In this document: positions 42,626-51,555 of the stretch, piece after piece | Numbering within the stretch: position 1 is the first letter of the stretch | How the letters are laid out: each line of letters opens with the position of its first letter | Assembly: GCA_004347695.1 (NCBI GenBank) | Contig: SLTK01000007.1 | Location: 846,823-910,822, forward strand | Source: Chloroflexota bacterium | Lineage (GTDB): Bacteria > Chloroflexota > Anaerolineae > Anaerolineales > Anaerolineaceae | DNA: 64,000 nucleotides | Direction of reading: 5' to 3' | Position numbers and translations under genes: made by a program | Notes under the pieces: generated by a model | The model's input: the letters and a program-made list of their open reading frames with translations, nothing else | What the model was told of the DNA's origin: nothing | Databases searched by the model: none

Positions 42626-43243
42626 ATGCGGCTTTTGATCGCCAGTTCGAACCGCGGAAAACTGCGTGAAATTCAGGCAGTCCTCGCCGGCTTGCCGGTG
42701 GAGCTGGTGCTGCCTGCCGACCTTGGCCTGGCACTCCAGGTGGATGAAACGGGCGCTACTTATGCAGAAAACGCCGCTTTAAAGGCGCGAGCTTACTGCC
42801 AGGCCAGCGGCCTGCTGACCCTGGCGGACGATTCCGGTCTGGAAGTGGATGCGCTCAACGGCGCTCCCGGCTTGCATTCAGCCCGCTTTTCCCCAAAACC
42901 GGGCGCCTCGGACGCGGACCGGCGCGCGCTGCTGATCGATACCCTTCGACCGGTACCCGTCCCGCAAGGCCTGCCCGGCTGGCCGGCGCATTTTCACTGC
43001 ACCGTGGCTGTCACCGAACCAACCGGCGCCTTGCACACCGTCGAAGGTCACTGCGACGGTTTTATCATTACTGAAGAGCGCGGGCACAACGGTTTCGGTT
43101 ACGACCCGATCTTTTACATCCCTGCCGAAGACGCGACCATGGCCGAACTCCCAGATGGGCGCAAAAATCAAATCAGCCATCGCGCCCGGGCGTTGCAGGC
43201 AGCCCTGCCGATTCTACAGAGCTATTGCAACGATGTAAGTTAA
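42626..43243 (+). CDS. rdgB: XTP/dITP diphosphatase (RdgB/HAM1)
   Basis: 205 residues. Amino motif LLIASSNRGKLREIQAVL (SxNxxKxxE type), YAENAALKARAYCQASGLLT, LADDSGLEVDALNGAPGLHS, and GHNGFGYDPIFYIP, all typical. Hydrolyses non-canonical purine triphosphates (XTP, ITP, dITP) to monophosphates to protect DNA. AAAGGAATT ribosome site before the ATG. Divergent from yceD, with AT-rich DNA between them. Confidence 0.95.
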   Translation: MRLLIASSNRGKLREIQAVLAGLPVELVLPADLGLALQVDETGATYAENAALKARAYCQASGLLTLADDSGLEVDALNGAPGLHSARFSPKPGASDADRRALLIDTLRPVPVPQGLPGWPAHFHCTVAVTEPTGALHTVEGHCDGFIITEERGHNGFGYDPIFYIPAEDATMAELPDGRKNQISHRARALQAALPILQSYCNDVS

Positions 43244-43566
43244 AAATCGGTTATTCTTGCGCTATAATAAATTTGCGTCTGAGGTGGAGAAACAGGCATC
43301 ATTTCCCCGAAAGGGATGGATGCCGGTGAGCCTGACCGGCCAGACGCATAACGAACCGCTCAAGTCTCGCTTAATCAGGATAACCGCCTGAAGTAGAGAA
43401 CCTGCCGTCTACACCCCCTTCGCGGGCAAAAGAGATGTGGGCCCCCTGATGCACCGGTCTCCCGACTAGCCCGACCGCACCGGTCTCCGCCAGCACTCAC
43501 AGGGTGCGCTGACCGACCGAAGGTCTCCTGCAGCCCGCTTCAAAGACCAGCGCGATCACGCTCGAA
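43244..43566 (+). ncRNA. Structured non-coding region, candidate RNA of unknown class
   Basis: A TATAAT box sits near 43262. About ten bases later a closed structure begins: GCGTCTG (near 43276) pairs perfectly with CAGACGC (near 43345), enclosing two further helices (GGCATC/GATGCC with a CCCCGAAAGGG top, and GCCGGT/ACCGGC sharing bases). A later hairpin GTAGA/TCTAC follows near 43395. No protein frame is supported. It does not match any riboswitch or housekeeping RNA I know. It adjoins the 3' end of the phage cassette. The rest to 43566 is GC-rich with phrases like CACAGGGTGCGC. Confidence 0.35.
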
Positions 43567-45075
43567 CTACCAGGTAACGCTCAGCCCGCGCTCCAGCGTC
43601 CACTCCACTGTCTGAATGATCGGTTGCGCGTCCAGCCAATGGTTCGCCAGCCAGACGCGCTGCCCGGCAAGCGGATCATGACTCCAGGCTGCCCGCCCGC
43701 TGCGGGTGCGCAGCGCCCCGCTGCCATCCAGCATGTAACGCCAGGCTTCCTCAGCCGGTTGATCATAGATCACCAGTCTCCGGTCGGCCTCGATTTGCGC
43801 CAGGAGTCTGCTGGCACTGTCGCTGCCCTGCGCCAGCAGACTTTCCAATTCTGCCTGACAGTCCAGAATGCCCTCGCGTTTTAACGGCGTTTCACCGCCG
43901 ACGACGCTTTGTACCTGCAAGCTGGTCAAAAACTGACCTCCGTTCCCTTGAGCAGTTAATTCGGCCAGCCGCGTTGACCGGGCGGTGTATCCGGTCGTGT
44001 AAAAATTGACGTCGCCCAATCCGCCGGCCGAATCGAGCCAGGCAGTACCGCTCCAGGTCATCAGCTTGCCGTTCGGATAGCTGTTGGAATTGTCCATATA
44101 GAGTTGATAGTAATTGGCGGTGCTCAACGCTCCGCCACGAGAAAACACCAACCAGTAAGGGGTATTGGCCTGAATTTCCACCCTGGGATCGAACAAAAAC
44201 TTGACCCACCAGCGCGATCCGCTGACCAGGCTGGCGTCCACCGTCGCGCTGGTTAGCGCGACACCGGGCGTCCCATTGGCATCGGTGCAAAGTTCGCAGA
44301 CCACCTGGTCGGTGGTGACGCCCACCGATCGGATGTTGACGACTGCTTCGCCGCACATCCAACTCCCGTAAGCGGTGCGAAAGCTCTGAGCAATTCGCGC
44401 ATCCGCGCTCGCCGAGCGTCCCAGGTTCTGGGTTATGGACGCCGGTTTTACAAAACCTTCGTAACCGTCGTCAAAACGGGCAATTTTCCAGGTTAATGTT
44501 TCCCACCAACCGCGACACTCCAGGCGCACCCGGGATTTCAGCCCGGCGCTCCGGCTGCCGGCCAGATGCGGCTGCGGCCGGCTATGCTGCGCCAGCAGCG
44601 CATCCCGCGCCCGCAGCGCCTCCGCAGCATCCATCGAGCGCAATTGGAAAATGCGCTCTTTAACGCCGTAAATTTTCTGGCTTTCCAGGTCATCGACCCA
44701 GGGGGTGAAACTGCGCTCTCCGCTCCATTCCAACTGCGGTTCCTGCTGCCAGTAGAGAACGCATACCCGATTGGCAAGCTCGTCCAGGTTATAAACCAGA
44801 CTCGATCCGGCCCGATCCACCTCCACCCGGTGGACATAGCCCCACCAGGCCTGTTCGCCGGCCTGGTTGGTGACGGTCACGGGCCGGCGCAGCACATCCG
44901 GCGCCCATTGGGCTAAAAACGCGTCCCCGCCTGAATCCCGCGCTGTACCCGTCATTACTGCTTCATGCGGACCGCCCAGAGCTTTCCAGGTTAACCGCTC
45001 GACCTGCAATTCCAACGCCGGCTGCAACCCGGTCGAAAAATCGCGCTGCGCCAGCCTGACGCTCATCTTCTCCAT
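43567..45075 (-). CDS. Phage-cassette structural protein, probably tail/fibre related
   Basis: 502 residues, last gene of the phage cassette, with GGAGG five bases before the ATG. Residues about 1-110 resemble a baseplate or hub-like amino domain (VERLTWKALGGPHEAVMTGT). The middle (about 215-385) is a serine/threonine-rich beta-sandwich-like domain similar to choice-of-anchor domains of surface proteins (AQSFRTAYGSWMCGEAVVNI, NTPYWLVFSRGGALSTANYY). The last 60 residues repeat the style of the amino part. A host- or surface-binding virion part is the best guess. No enzyme motif. Confidence 0.55.
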   Translation of the reverse strand: MEKMSVRLAQRDFSTGLQPALELQVERLTWKALGGPHEAVMTGTARDSGGDAFLAQWAPDVLRRPVTVTNQAGEQAWWGYVHRVEVDRAGSSLVYNLDELANRVCVLYWQQEPQLEWSGERSFTPWVDDLESQKIYGVKERIFQLRSMDAAEALRARDALLAQHSRPQPHLAGSRSAGLKSRVRLECRGWWETLTWKIARFDDGYEGFVKPASITQNLGRSASADARIAQSFRTAYGSWMCGEAVVNIRSVGVTTDQVVCELCTDANGTPGVALTSATVDASLVSGSRWWVKFLFDPRVEIQANTPYWLVFSRGGALSTANYYQLYMDNSNSYPNGKLMTWSGTAWLDSAGGLGDVNFYTTGYTARSTRLAELTAQGNGGQFLTSLQVQSVVGGETPLKREGILDCQAELESLLAQGSDSASRLLAQIEADRRLVIYDQPAEEAWRYMLDGSGALRTRSGRAAWSHDPLAGQRVWLANHWLDAQPIIQTVEWTLERGLSVTW

Positions 45076-45083
45076 CCTGCCTC

Positions 45084-46430
45084 CTAAGGATCGATCCAGC
45101 GCGCGCCCGCCGTCAAGCGCAGTTGGGCTGTGTCCGCGATCAAAAATCCTGAATTCGTTTCATACAACAGGTAAATGCGGTGGTTGCGCCCCGGATAGAT
45201 AATCATGGGCGCGCCTGAGACCAGGTGGGTGATGGATTTGTTTCCCGTGGCGCTGTCCACGGCGTAGAACACACCGCCCGGCCAGTCCATGACCAGGCTA
45301 TGCTCCTCGTCCAGGCCGCTGACCGGCTGGAAATATGCAAAATTCTCCAGTGGATAGAGGTGAATGAAATCCAGATCGATTTGTTTGGTACCGGCGGACG
45401 AGCATTCCAGCCATCCTTCCAGGACAAAGGCAGTGAATGGCGCCAGGTTGGTTTGCAGCGGCGGGAAAAAAGCGGGCAGCACCTGCAACCGGCTGGACGC
45501 GTCCAGCACAGCCGGGGTGGATTGATCCAGGATTTCGCTGCCGCCGGCCGGCAGAATTTTCCAGCGCCAGCGGATATTGGCCTCTGGCGGCGTGTGAAAA
45601 CGCGCCACCGGGCGCAGCCCGCGCCCTTTCAGCCAGTTTAGCCGGGCGGTGTCGATTGTCCAACGGCACACGGGTGTTTCCACCACGGCGCTCCACTGAA
45701 AATTCTGGTAGGCGCCCGCGCTGGCAGTCAGGTTTGAGATGCTGCTCGTGCCAGTACATCCAGCGCCGGCACTGGCTGCCTCGCCCTCCAGAACATGGTC
45801 GAAGCCGCCGCCGGCATCCCAAAGATCCGTGCCGCCCGAAACTACAATTTTTCCCAACCGTCTGACCAATCCAGCGCCAACATCCAGCGTCATGCACACC
45901 GGCAGCGGCTGCGATCCGCGAATTCCGCTGCCTACCACGTCACAATAATTGACATGCCCGGCATCTCCGTCGGTATGGTTCGACAGATTCAATCCTAGAG
46001 TGTTATTTGACCCGTTGGCATTTTGCAGAGGGACAGGCGCCACCAACTCGGTCAGCCAATTGGCGCGCACCAATCGCAGCCGTAAACCCTGGTAGCCGTG
46101 CTGGCGGTCCAGCGTTCCGCCGCCAAGCAATTCCACCGCTCCATCCAGCACCTTTGCACCCACCGGCGCCCCGCTCTGATCCGCCTGGATCCACAGGTGC
46201 AGGGGTGGATTACCGTCCCTGGCTTGAGCCAGGCGCTGCTCCAACCAGGTGATCAACCCGCGAATATCGCCGTTTTTACATTCAAGGGTCAGCACTTCTT
46301 CCACAAACCCGTCCGCAAGCTGATCCGGCCCGGGCTGGCGAAAGGCGCCGCGTACCGGCGGAATTACACCTGGCCCGTGCAGGTAAAAACGATCCTGTTG
46401 CACTTCGTCGGCGAAAAATAATGAATACAT
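45084..46430 (-). CDS. Phage-cassette structural protein, function unknown
   Basis: 448 residues, preceded by GGGAGGG. Beta-rich sequence with many Trp and Pro: amino end YSLFFADEVQQDRFYLHGPG, then VLTLECKNGDIRGLITWLEQ, and a carboxy region with YLLYETNSGFLIADTAQLRL. No signal peptide, no catalytic motif. Nine bases upstream of the 502-residue protein gene, with which it may form a tail or fibre unit. I do not recognise a family with confidence. Confidence 0.55.
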   Translation of the reverse strand: MYSLFFADEVQQDRFYLHGPGVIPPVRGAFRQPGPDQLADGFVEEVLTLECKNGDIRGLITWLEQRLAQARDGNPPLHLWIQADQSGAPVGAKVLDGAVELLGGGTLDRQHGYQGLRLRLVRANWLTELVAPVPLQNANGSNNTLGLNLSNHTDGDAGHVNYCDVVGSGIRGSQPLPVCMTLDVGAGLVRRLGKIVVSGGTDLWDAGGGFDHVLEGEAASAGAGCTGTSSISNLTASAGAYQNFQWSAVVETPVCRWTIDTARLNWLKGRGLRPVARFHTPPEANIRWRWKILPAGGSEILDQSTPAVLDASSRLQVLPAFFPPLQTNLAPFTAFVLEGWLECSSAGTKQIDLDFIHLYPLENFAYFQPVSGLDEEHSLVMDWPGGVFYAVDSATGNKSITHLVSGAPMIIYPGRNHRIYLLYETNSGFLIADTAQLRLTAGARWIDP

Positions 46431-46433
46431 GGG

Positions 46434-46898
46434 TTACCCTCCCGCCCCATCCGGCGCATCAGGCAACTGCCAGCCGGGTTGCGTGCTTTCAGTCCCGTCC
46501 GGATATGGCGGGACAGCCGATGTTTGCAACCCGGCAGACCGCAATGCCGCCAGATAAGTCAGAGCGACCTCAAAACGCGCCAGCAAAGCCGCCGCCGCTG
46601 CCAGCACTTCAGCGGGTAAATTGGGTCGCGCGCTAAAAGCATCCACGCGTTCGGCCGCCCGCCAGAGTAAGGCGTAGGCCGCCGCGCCGCGCACCAGCGT
46701 GGCGAAATGCTGCACCGGCAGGCTGGTCACCAGCGCGCCGTCCAGCCCGCCAAGGCTGTACTCGCTCCCAGCCGCCAGCGCCATATCCGCCAGGGCTTGC
46801 CGCAGGGACTCATCCAGCTCGCTGTTTTCCCACACCAGCCCATTAACATCGATCAGGCCGGCGCGCAGACGAACCAGAATATCTGTATAGTCGCTCAT
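46434..46898 (-). CDS. Small phage-cassette protein, helical
   Basis: 154 residues from the ATG at 46898 (GAGGTGG just upstream), which overlaps the lysozyme stop in an ATGA. Alanine/leucine-rich and helical (DYTDILVRLRAGLIDVNGLV, YALLWRAAERVDAFSARPNL), with a proline-rich tail. The size and position would fit a head-tail connector or neck protein, but no motif proves it. Confidence 0.5.
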   Translation of the reverse strand: MSDYTDILVRLRAGLIDVNGLVWENSELDESLRQALADMALAAGSEYSLGGLDGALVTSLPVQHFATLVRGAAAYALLWRAAERVDAFSARPNLPAEVLAAAAALLARFEVALTYLAALRSAGLQTSAVPPYPDGTESTQPGWQLPDAPDGAGG

Positions 46899-47686
46899 AA
46901 CCACCTCAATTCGGGATGGGCGTCCCACAAGCGGCTTAATTTTTCGGCGTCGCTGATTTCCGGGGGCGCTGCCGGCCGTTCTTCGAGCCAGGCGCGCAGC
47001 ATTGCCTCGTCGCCATTGAAGACATTCAAATCCAGCGGTGACGCCACGCCAGGCAGCACAAACCGGTCGCCGCTGAACTGCCAGAAACGCCAGTCTTTGC
47101 TGCCCTGCGGCAAACGCGGACCGGCAATGCGCGGCAGGTACTTTTTAAGCAGGTCTTCCCAACTAACCGTCACCCGCCCGCGCGGATAAGGATAATAAGC
47201 CAGCCAAAGCGGCCATTCCGGCAGCCAGGCTTGCATCGGGCGGGCATAGTCCTGCACAAAGCTGGTGCGGGTATAAATGACCACCTGTTTTGCGATGGAA
47301 GCGCGCAGTGTTTCGGCTGTTTCGCGGGCATGCGCGCTGATGCGCTCCGGCGGGAGGATACGGACGATTTTTTGCACGGCCCACTCCTGCCACGACTGCC
47401 ATTGCTGTTCGACATCCAGCGCGGCAAAGTCGTAATCCAACCCGCTGCAGGTTGTCAAAAAATGGTCCACCTGCTGGCGCGCCGGTTCGGTTGGATCCAC
47501 CCAGTGGAACACGCCCGTCACCACCCCGGCATCTTTAGCCTGGTTGAAATGCGTCCGCAGCGACGGGTCGACCCCTTTCACGCCGCCGCTGGCTTTGACG
47601 ACCGCAAAGCACACCCCAGCCGCCTTCAGCCGCTGCCAATCGACTGTTTGATGCCAGTGGCTGACATCCACGCCCAATGCGTTCAT
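46895..47686 (-). CDS. GH25 lysozyme (phage endolysin)
   Basis: 263 residues from the ATG at 47686, which follows GGAGG. Muramidase blocks: NALGVDVSHWHQTVDWQRLK, FAVVKASGGVKGVDPSL, GVFHWVDPTEPARQQVDHFL, FAALDVEQQWQSW (catalytic Asp/Glu), VIYTRTSFVQDYA, WLAYYPYPRG and WRFWQFSGDRF. It cleaves the glycan backbone of peptidoglycan. It is encoded just after a small protein and a holin-like protein, the usual lysis order. About 40 extra residues at the carboxy end may bind the wall. Confidence 0.92.
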   Translation of the reverse strand: MNALGVDVSHWHQTVDWQRLKAAGVCFAVVKASGGVKGVDPSLRTHFNQAKDAGVVTGVFHWVDPTEPARQQVDHFLTTCSGLDYDFAALDVEQQWQSWQEWAVQKIVRILPPERISAHARETAETLRASIAKQVVIYTRTSFVQDYARPMQAWLPEWPLWLAYYPYPRGRVTVSWEDLLKKYLPRIAGPRLPQGSKDWRFWQFSGDRFVLPGVASPLDLNVFNGDEAMLRAWLEERPAAPPEISDAEKLSRLWDAHPELRWL

Positions 47687-47757
47687 CGTTCCTCCTTCCC
47701 GGTTTGCCCTGGCCGGGGCCCAAGCGGAAACCAACTGCCCGTGCCCCGGCTCGGTTT

Positions 47758-47940
47758 TTAGTCCGGGCTGACAACAAACTTCATCCCATTGGCGCACAAC
47801 AGCACTACGCTGCCATCCGGGCGCATCACCCAGCTTCGCAGCGTTGCCGGATCGATTCCCATGCGCTGCGCCGCGGCAGCGGCAAACTCCGGCAGGTCAG
47901 CGATAACCGTCGGTTCAATGCGCCGTTTGCTGCGGGGCAT
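47758..47940 (-). CDS. Small phage-cassette protein
   Basis: 60 residues from the ATG at 47940, with GGAGG six bases upstream; it overlaps the end of the holin-like gene by 26 bases. Basic start (MPRSKRRIEP), a short helix region (LPEFAAAAAQRMGIDPATLR) resembling a small DNA-binding or adaptor fold, and a beta-like end (SVVLLCANGMKFVVSP). Function unknown. The strong ribosome site and position within the lysis module support it as real. Confidence 0.55.
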   Translation of the reverse strand: MPRSKRRIEPTVIADLPEFAAAAAQRMGIDPATLRSWVMRPDGSVVLLCANGMKFVVSPD

Positions 47941-48151
47941 CGCCGTCCTCCGGTTTAGTTGAGGCGCGCCCGGCATCTTCGATCGCTACGCCGGTGGAAT
48001 ACACCGCCAGCGCCGCAATGGCAGCCTGTACCGCCTGCCAGACATCGATCTTCCCGCTGCTCAAGCCAGCCGCCACCGCCGTCAAAGCGGCCAGCAGCGC
48101 CCAAAACTTGCGCGAGCGTAACACCTTGCGAACTTGATCCCAGATGGTCAT
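47915..48151 (-). CDS. Holin-like small membrane protein
   Basis: 78 residues from the ATG at 48151, GGAGG about eight bases upstream. A charged start (MTIWDQVRKVLRSRK), then a hydrophobic helix FWALLAALTAVAAGLSSG, a short turn, a second moderately hydrophobic helix (VQAAIAALAVYSTGVAI) and a polar tail. This is the profile of small phage holins that let the endolysin reach the wall. It sits between capsid and lysozyme genes. Confidence 0.65.
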   Translation of the reverse strand: MTIWDQVRKVLRSRKFWALLAALTAVAAGLSSGKIDVWQAVQAAIAALAVYSTGVAIEDAGRASTKPEDGDAPQQTAH

Positions 48152-48230
48152 GGTACCTTCCTCCTGGTTCTGCAGCGGGGCGGGCAGGTAAAGGTAATAG
48201 CTCACCTCCCGCCCCGCTCTTGCGGCAGGG

Positions 48231-50114
48231 CTAAGCTGCCACGTTGGACTTGTACAACGGCCGGTAATCGGCCACGAACACGCTGACCCAGTGGCGCACC
48301 TTCATGCGCATCTCGTCATTGGTGAACAGCGCCCCGCTGGTCTCGCTGTCGGAGATGTAGATTTCCGGCCGCAGGCCAAAGCGTTCGCCCAGGATAATGG
48401 CGGGTGCCAGCTTCGGGTCGGCTGCGGCTGCCCAGTCGTTGGCATCCGTCATCTCCGGGCAGGTGATTACGTCGCCCATCTCGCCGCGCTGCAGGTTCTC
48501 CGAGAAAATGGTTGCCTCGCGTTCGAAGGACGGATAGAGGATGCGCATGGCATTCAAGCGCAATGCCCGCGGTACGATCAGGTAGCGCCCGTCCAGCGCC
48601 AGTTTGGGTGCGCTGCCGCCGGCCTTGACCAGCATCGGCTGATCGTAAATGGCTTTGCTGGCGGTTTCCCAGGCGGCCGAATCCAGCGCGGCACTGCCCA
48701 GGTTGCCGTGGTTGGCGAGATTGAACACATTGAAAGTGTCTGCCATCGCCGGACCGACCCCGCCATTGGCGGTGAACACCGCTCCAACCAGCGCGGAAAT
48801 ACGCCGCAGGGCAGCCGAAGCCAGCTTGAACGGATACTGGCGCAGCTTGTGGGTCTGGTCGCGCTCGAACATCTCCAGCGTCAGACCAACATACCCGCCA
48901 TACTTACCCCACGCCCCAACCTCGGCCGAATCATCCACACCCAGCTCGGTATAAGCGGCTCCTTCCGCCACCGCCGGCAGCACCGTCACCTCACCGACCA
49001 ACACCCCGGTGATGTCGTGCAGGCTGGTGAAGTGCTGCACCGAGACCACCGGCTCCCACCAGCGGTAGCCGCTGCGTCCCAACTCCTGCCAGCCCATCAC
49101 CACCAGTTTGTTGAGCGCATTCTTCAGCAGGCCGGGCAGATCGGCGCTGGCGGCAAACTGCGCCCGTTTGGCGTCATACCCGCCGTAAAATTCGGCGTCG
49201 CCGGTCATCAGGGTGTACAGCTCGCGGATACCGCTCAACTTTTGCACCTGCAACCCGTTCAGGTTAGCCGGACGCTGCGCGCCGAGCAAATCGTGCACCG
49301 CCGCGCTGATTTGATCCTCGCCGGAGAACATGCCGCTTACCCGCCCGGGACCCTGCACTACGGTTGCGCCGGTCAATTCGCTTACCAGCGTGCGGCTGTC
49401 AGCGATGGCGGTCTGCAATTCGGCCGGGTCGAATGTCCGGCCGGTAAAACGCTGGCGTACTCGCTCAGCCAGCGCCGCCGGCAAATGCGCAGCCGCCAGG
49501 CTGGTCTCCAACAACAGGCCGGATAGCTCAACGTGCACCTCAGGGGCTGCCGGGCCGGTCGACTCGGTTGTTTTGGTGTTGGATGGGTTATCTTCCATGG
49601 TTTTTTGTCCTTCCCGATTCAGATAGGGGTGGCTCTGGTTCAAAGCTCGCAAAAATTGACCGCCGCGGGCCGGTTCCAGCACCAGATCGACGCTTAACAC
49701 GCGCAAAATGCGCGTAACTGCCTTGCCGTTGGCCTCGAAGACCAGATCAGCCGAGAATCCCACCGCCGGTTTGGGTCCGTCTGCAAGCATGGCGCGGCCC
49801 AATTCGGCCAACATCGGTCCGGCCGGGCCCACCGGCCGAACGCGCAGGCGCACACCCTGTTGAGCGGGATCGAACTGCGGCGAGTGGCACACGCCCGCCA
49901 GATCGCGCAGCGAATGTCCCTCCAATGCATGGTCAACGAAGCATTCGCAGCCGTCCCAAAGCATCAGCGAGCCGCTCAATACATCCGGTGAAAACTGCCA
50001 GCCGTTTCCCTCCCCGGCGGTGATCGCCAGGACATCGAACTCGCCCTGACCGGCCTGTGCTGCCAGTGCCATGCGCGTACTGTGAACAGTCCCTTCCCTT
50101 TCCAATTCCTTCAT
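48231..50114 (-). CDS. Prohead protease fused to major capsid protein
   Basis: 627 residues with GGAGGGGAGG before the ATG. Residues about 20-150 look like a prohead maturation protease: FDVLAITAGEGNGWQFSPDV, DGCECFVDHALEGHSLRDLA (histidine), KPAVGFSADLVFEANG (serine). A polar linker follows (about 170-195). The rest (about 200-625) looks like a Mu-type/HK97-like major capsid protein (GIRELYTLMTGDAEFYGGYD, GGYVGLTLEMFERDQTHKLR, NDEMRMKVRHWVSVFVADYR). Fusion of the two is known in some phages and would tie cleavage to assembly. Confidence 0.8.
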   Translation of the reverse strand: MKELEREGTVHSTRMALAAQAGQGEFDVLAITAGEGNGWQFSPDVLSGSLMLWDGCECFVDHALEGHSLRDLAGVCHSPQFDPAQQGVRLRVRPVGPAGPMLAELGRAMLADGPKPAVGFSADLVFEANGKAVTRILRVLSVDLVLEPARGGQFLRALNQSHPYLNREGQKTMEDNPSNTKTTESTGPAAPEVHVELSGLLLETSLAAAHLPAALAERVRQRFTGRTFDPAELQTAIADSRTLVSELTGATVVQGPGRVSGMFSGEDQISAAVHDLLGAQRPANLNGLQVQKLSGIRELYTLMTGDAEFYGGYDAKRAQFAASADLPGLLKNALNKLVVMGWQELGRSGYRWWEPVVSVQHFTSLHDITGVLVGEVTVLPAVAEGAAYTELGVDDSAEVGAWGKYGGYVGLTLEMFERDQTHKLRQYPFKLASAALRRISALVGAVFTANGGVGPAMADTFNVFNLANHGNLGSAALDSAAWETASKAIYDQPMLVKAGGSAPKLALDGRYLIVPRALRLNAMRILYPSFEREATIFSENLQRGEMGDVITCPEMTDANDWAAAADPKLAPAIILGERFGLRPEIYISDSETSGALFTNDEMRMKVRHWVSVFVADYRPLYKSNVAA

Positions 50115-50124
50115 CCTCCCCTCC

Positions 50125-51537
50125 TCAATCCCATTTCGGTTCGCCCGTGAGCAGATCGACCTTGCCGGCCGGCTTCAGGCGATTGCGTTTTGTCGGTTCC
50201 GGCCTCGCTTTCACTGCATCCGCCTCATGCCCGCGTTCCAGCAGGGATGCGACATCCGGCACTTCGCCGAAGAAGCGGTAAACCACCCGCAGCAGTTCAC
50301 TGTCATCGATCAGCCCGCGGTCGCGCAGTTCGGTCAGCACCGCCGAGATGTGGTTGGCAGCCATTGCCAGCGCCACATTGTCGCGCGCTGAAAGGTCAGC
50401 TCCATGTACCTCCACCCGCGCCTGCGGATCGATGCGCCCGTCCACCAGCGCCCGGCGATTGATGGCGGCCCGCAGGACTTCGCGCACCAGCCACAGGAAA
50501 AAGCTCTGGCGCTGTTCGAAGCGGCGGTAGGTCGGCCCGCCGGCAGCTTCGGCGGTGGTGCGCGTGCTTGATTCGGGTTCCGCCAGAAAGTGCAGCGGCA
50601 CGCCCGCCCCGGCAGCGATCATCTTTTTCAGCGCCAAACCATCGGTGTTGGCCTCGTCCGATTCCAACCGCGGCGCAATCACCTCCCAGTTCTCGTTTTC
50701 ATCCGTCACCAGTATCGACCCCGGCGTAGGCGGGCTGGCGTTCAGCCGCTGCTGCCGCGCCAGCCGGTCGGACTCGCTGCTAAAGCGCGACTTGACCACA
50801 TACAGGAAAGCAGTGCGGAAACGGTTCAGCCGGGCGCGGTCCTCCAGCCAGTTGGTGTAGCGGCTCAACCAGCGCAGAATCGGCGCCAGATCCGGTTCGC
50901 CCCACTGCGCACCCACCGGACGGTTGATGGCAAAATGCAGCATAACGGGTGGAAAGGCGCCGTCCGGTCCGGGCGCATCTTCGCGGGCGTTGTACGCCAA
51001 CCAGGGAAGCGGCTGCAATTGCTCGAGCGTGGCGCGCGGCAGAAACGCCAGCGGCTGCTCGACATCGTTCGGGCGGGTATGAATTTCCGCCACATCCGCA
51101 GCCGGAACCGCCCGCAGGTAGCTCATCCCGGAGGCATCGGTCGAGAGCAGCACGAACAGGTTGCCGCTGCGCGACAGTTCATCGCACCATTCGAAAACGC
51201 GCACCGCCATGCGGTTGAGCGGGTGATGCCAGAACTCCTCCAGAAATCGCGCTGTCGGCGCGTGTTTGCAGTGAATCGAAATCCCGCCGCCAACCACGTA
51301 TTGGGTGGTCAGTTCCACCAGCCGGCGCGCCAGCGGGTTGACCCGCCAGGCTTCCAGCGCCTGCTCGAACACTTCCTGCCGGTTGGGAGACAAACGGTCG
51401 CGCTCCGTCCCAGCGATTGAGGATGCACCCAGCAGGAAGGTGGCGTCGGTTTCGGCTGCCAGTCCGGCGCGCACCTGACGCCGGATTTCAGCGCCGAACA
51501 CGCGTCCCACGGTCTTCGTCCAAATCGAATCTTTCAT
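50125..51537 (-). CDS. Phage portal protein
   Basis: 470 residues, GGAGG before the ATG. Features: DRLSPNRQEVFEQALEAWRV and NPLARRLVELTTQYVVGGGI near the amino end, EWCDELSRSGNLFVLLSTDA, LNRFRTAFLYVVKSRFSSES, then AGAGVPLHFLAEPESSTRTT and a long helical end. These fit the portal ring through which DNA enters the head. It lies between terminase and capsid genes, the usual place. It ends 10 bases before the capsid fusion gene. Confidence 0.85.
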   Translation of the reverse strand: MKDSIWTKTVGRVFGAEIRRQVRAGLAAETDATFLLGASSIAGTERDRLSPNRQEVFEQALEAWRVNPLARRLVELTTQYVVGGGISIHCKHAPTARFLEEFWHHPLNRMAVRVFEWCDELSRSGNLFVLLSTDASGMSYLRAVPAADVAEIHTRPNDVEQPLAFLPRATLEQLQPLPWLAYNAREDAPGPDGAFPPVMLHFAINRPVGAQWGEPDLAPILRWLSRYTNWLEDRARLNRFRTAFLYVVKSRFSSESDRLARQQRLNASPPTPGSILVTDENENWEVIAPRLESDEANTDGLALKKMIAAGAGVPLHFLAEPESSTRTTAEAAGGPTYRRFEQRQSFFLWLVREVLRAAINRRALVDGRIDPQARVEVHGADLSARDNVALAMAANHISAVLTELRDRGLIDDSELLRVVYRFFGEVPDVASLLERGHEADAVKARPEPTKRNRLKPAGKVDLLTGEPKWD

Positions 51538-51555
51538 AATCCTCCACTTTGCAGG

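Noticed and set aside
43495-43566. Phage attachment site at the 3' edge of the cassette
   Set aside because: I found no matching direct repeat at the other edge and no tRNA or tmRNA end.
48291-49526. Long plus-strand open frame opposite the capsid gene
   Set aside because: It is a shadow of the GC-rich capsid gene; its product has no family features.
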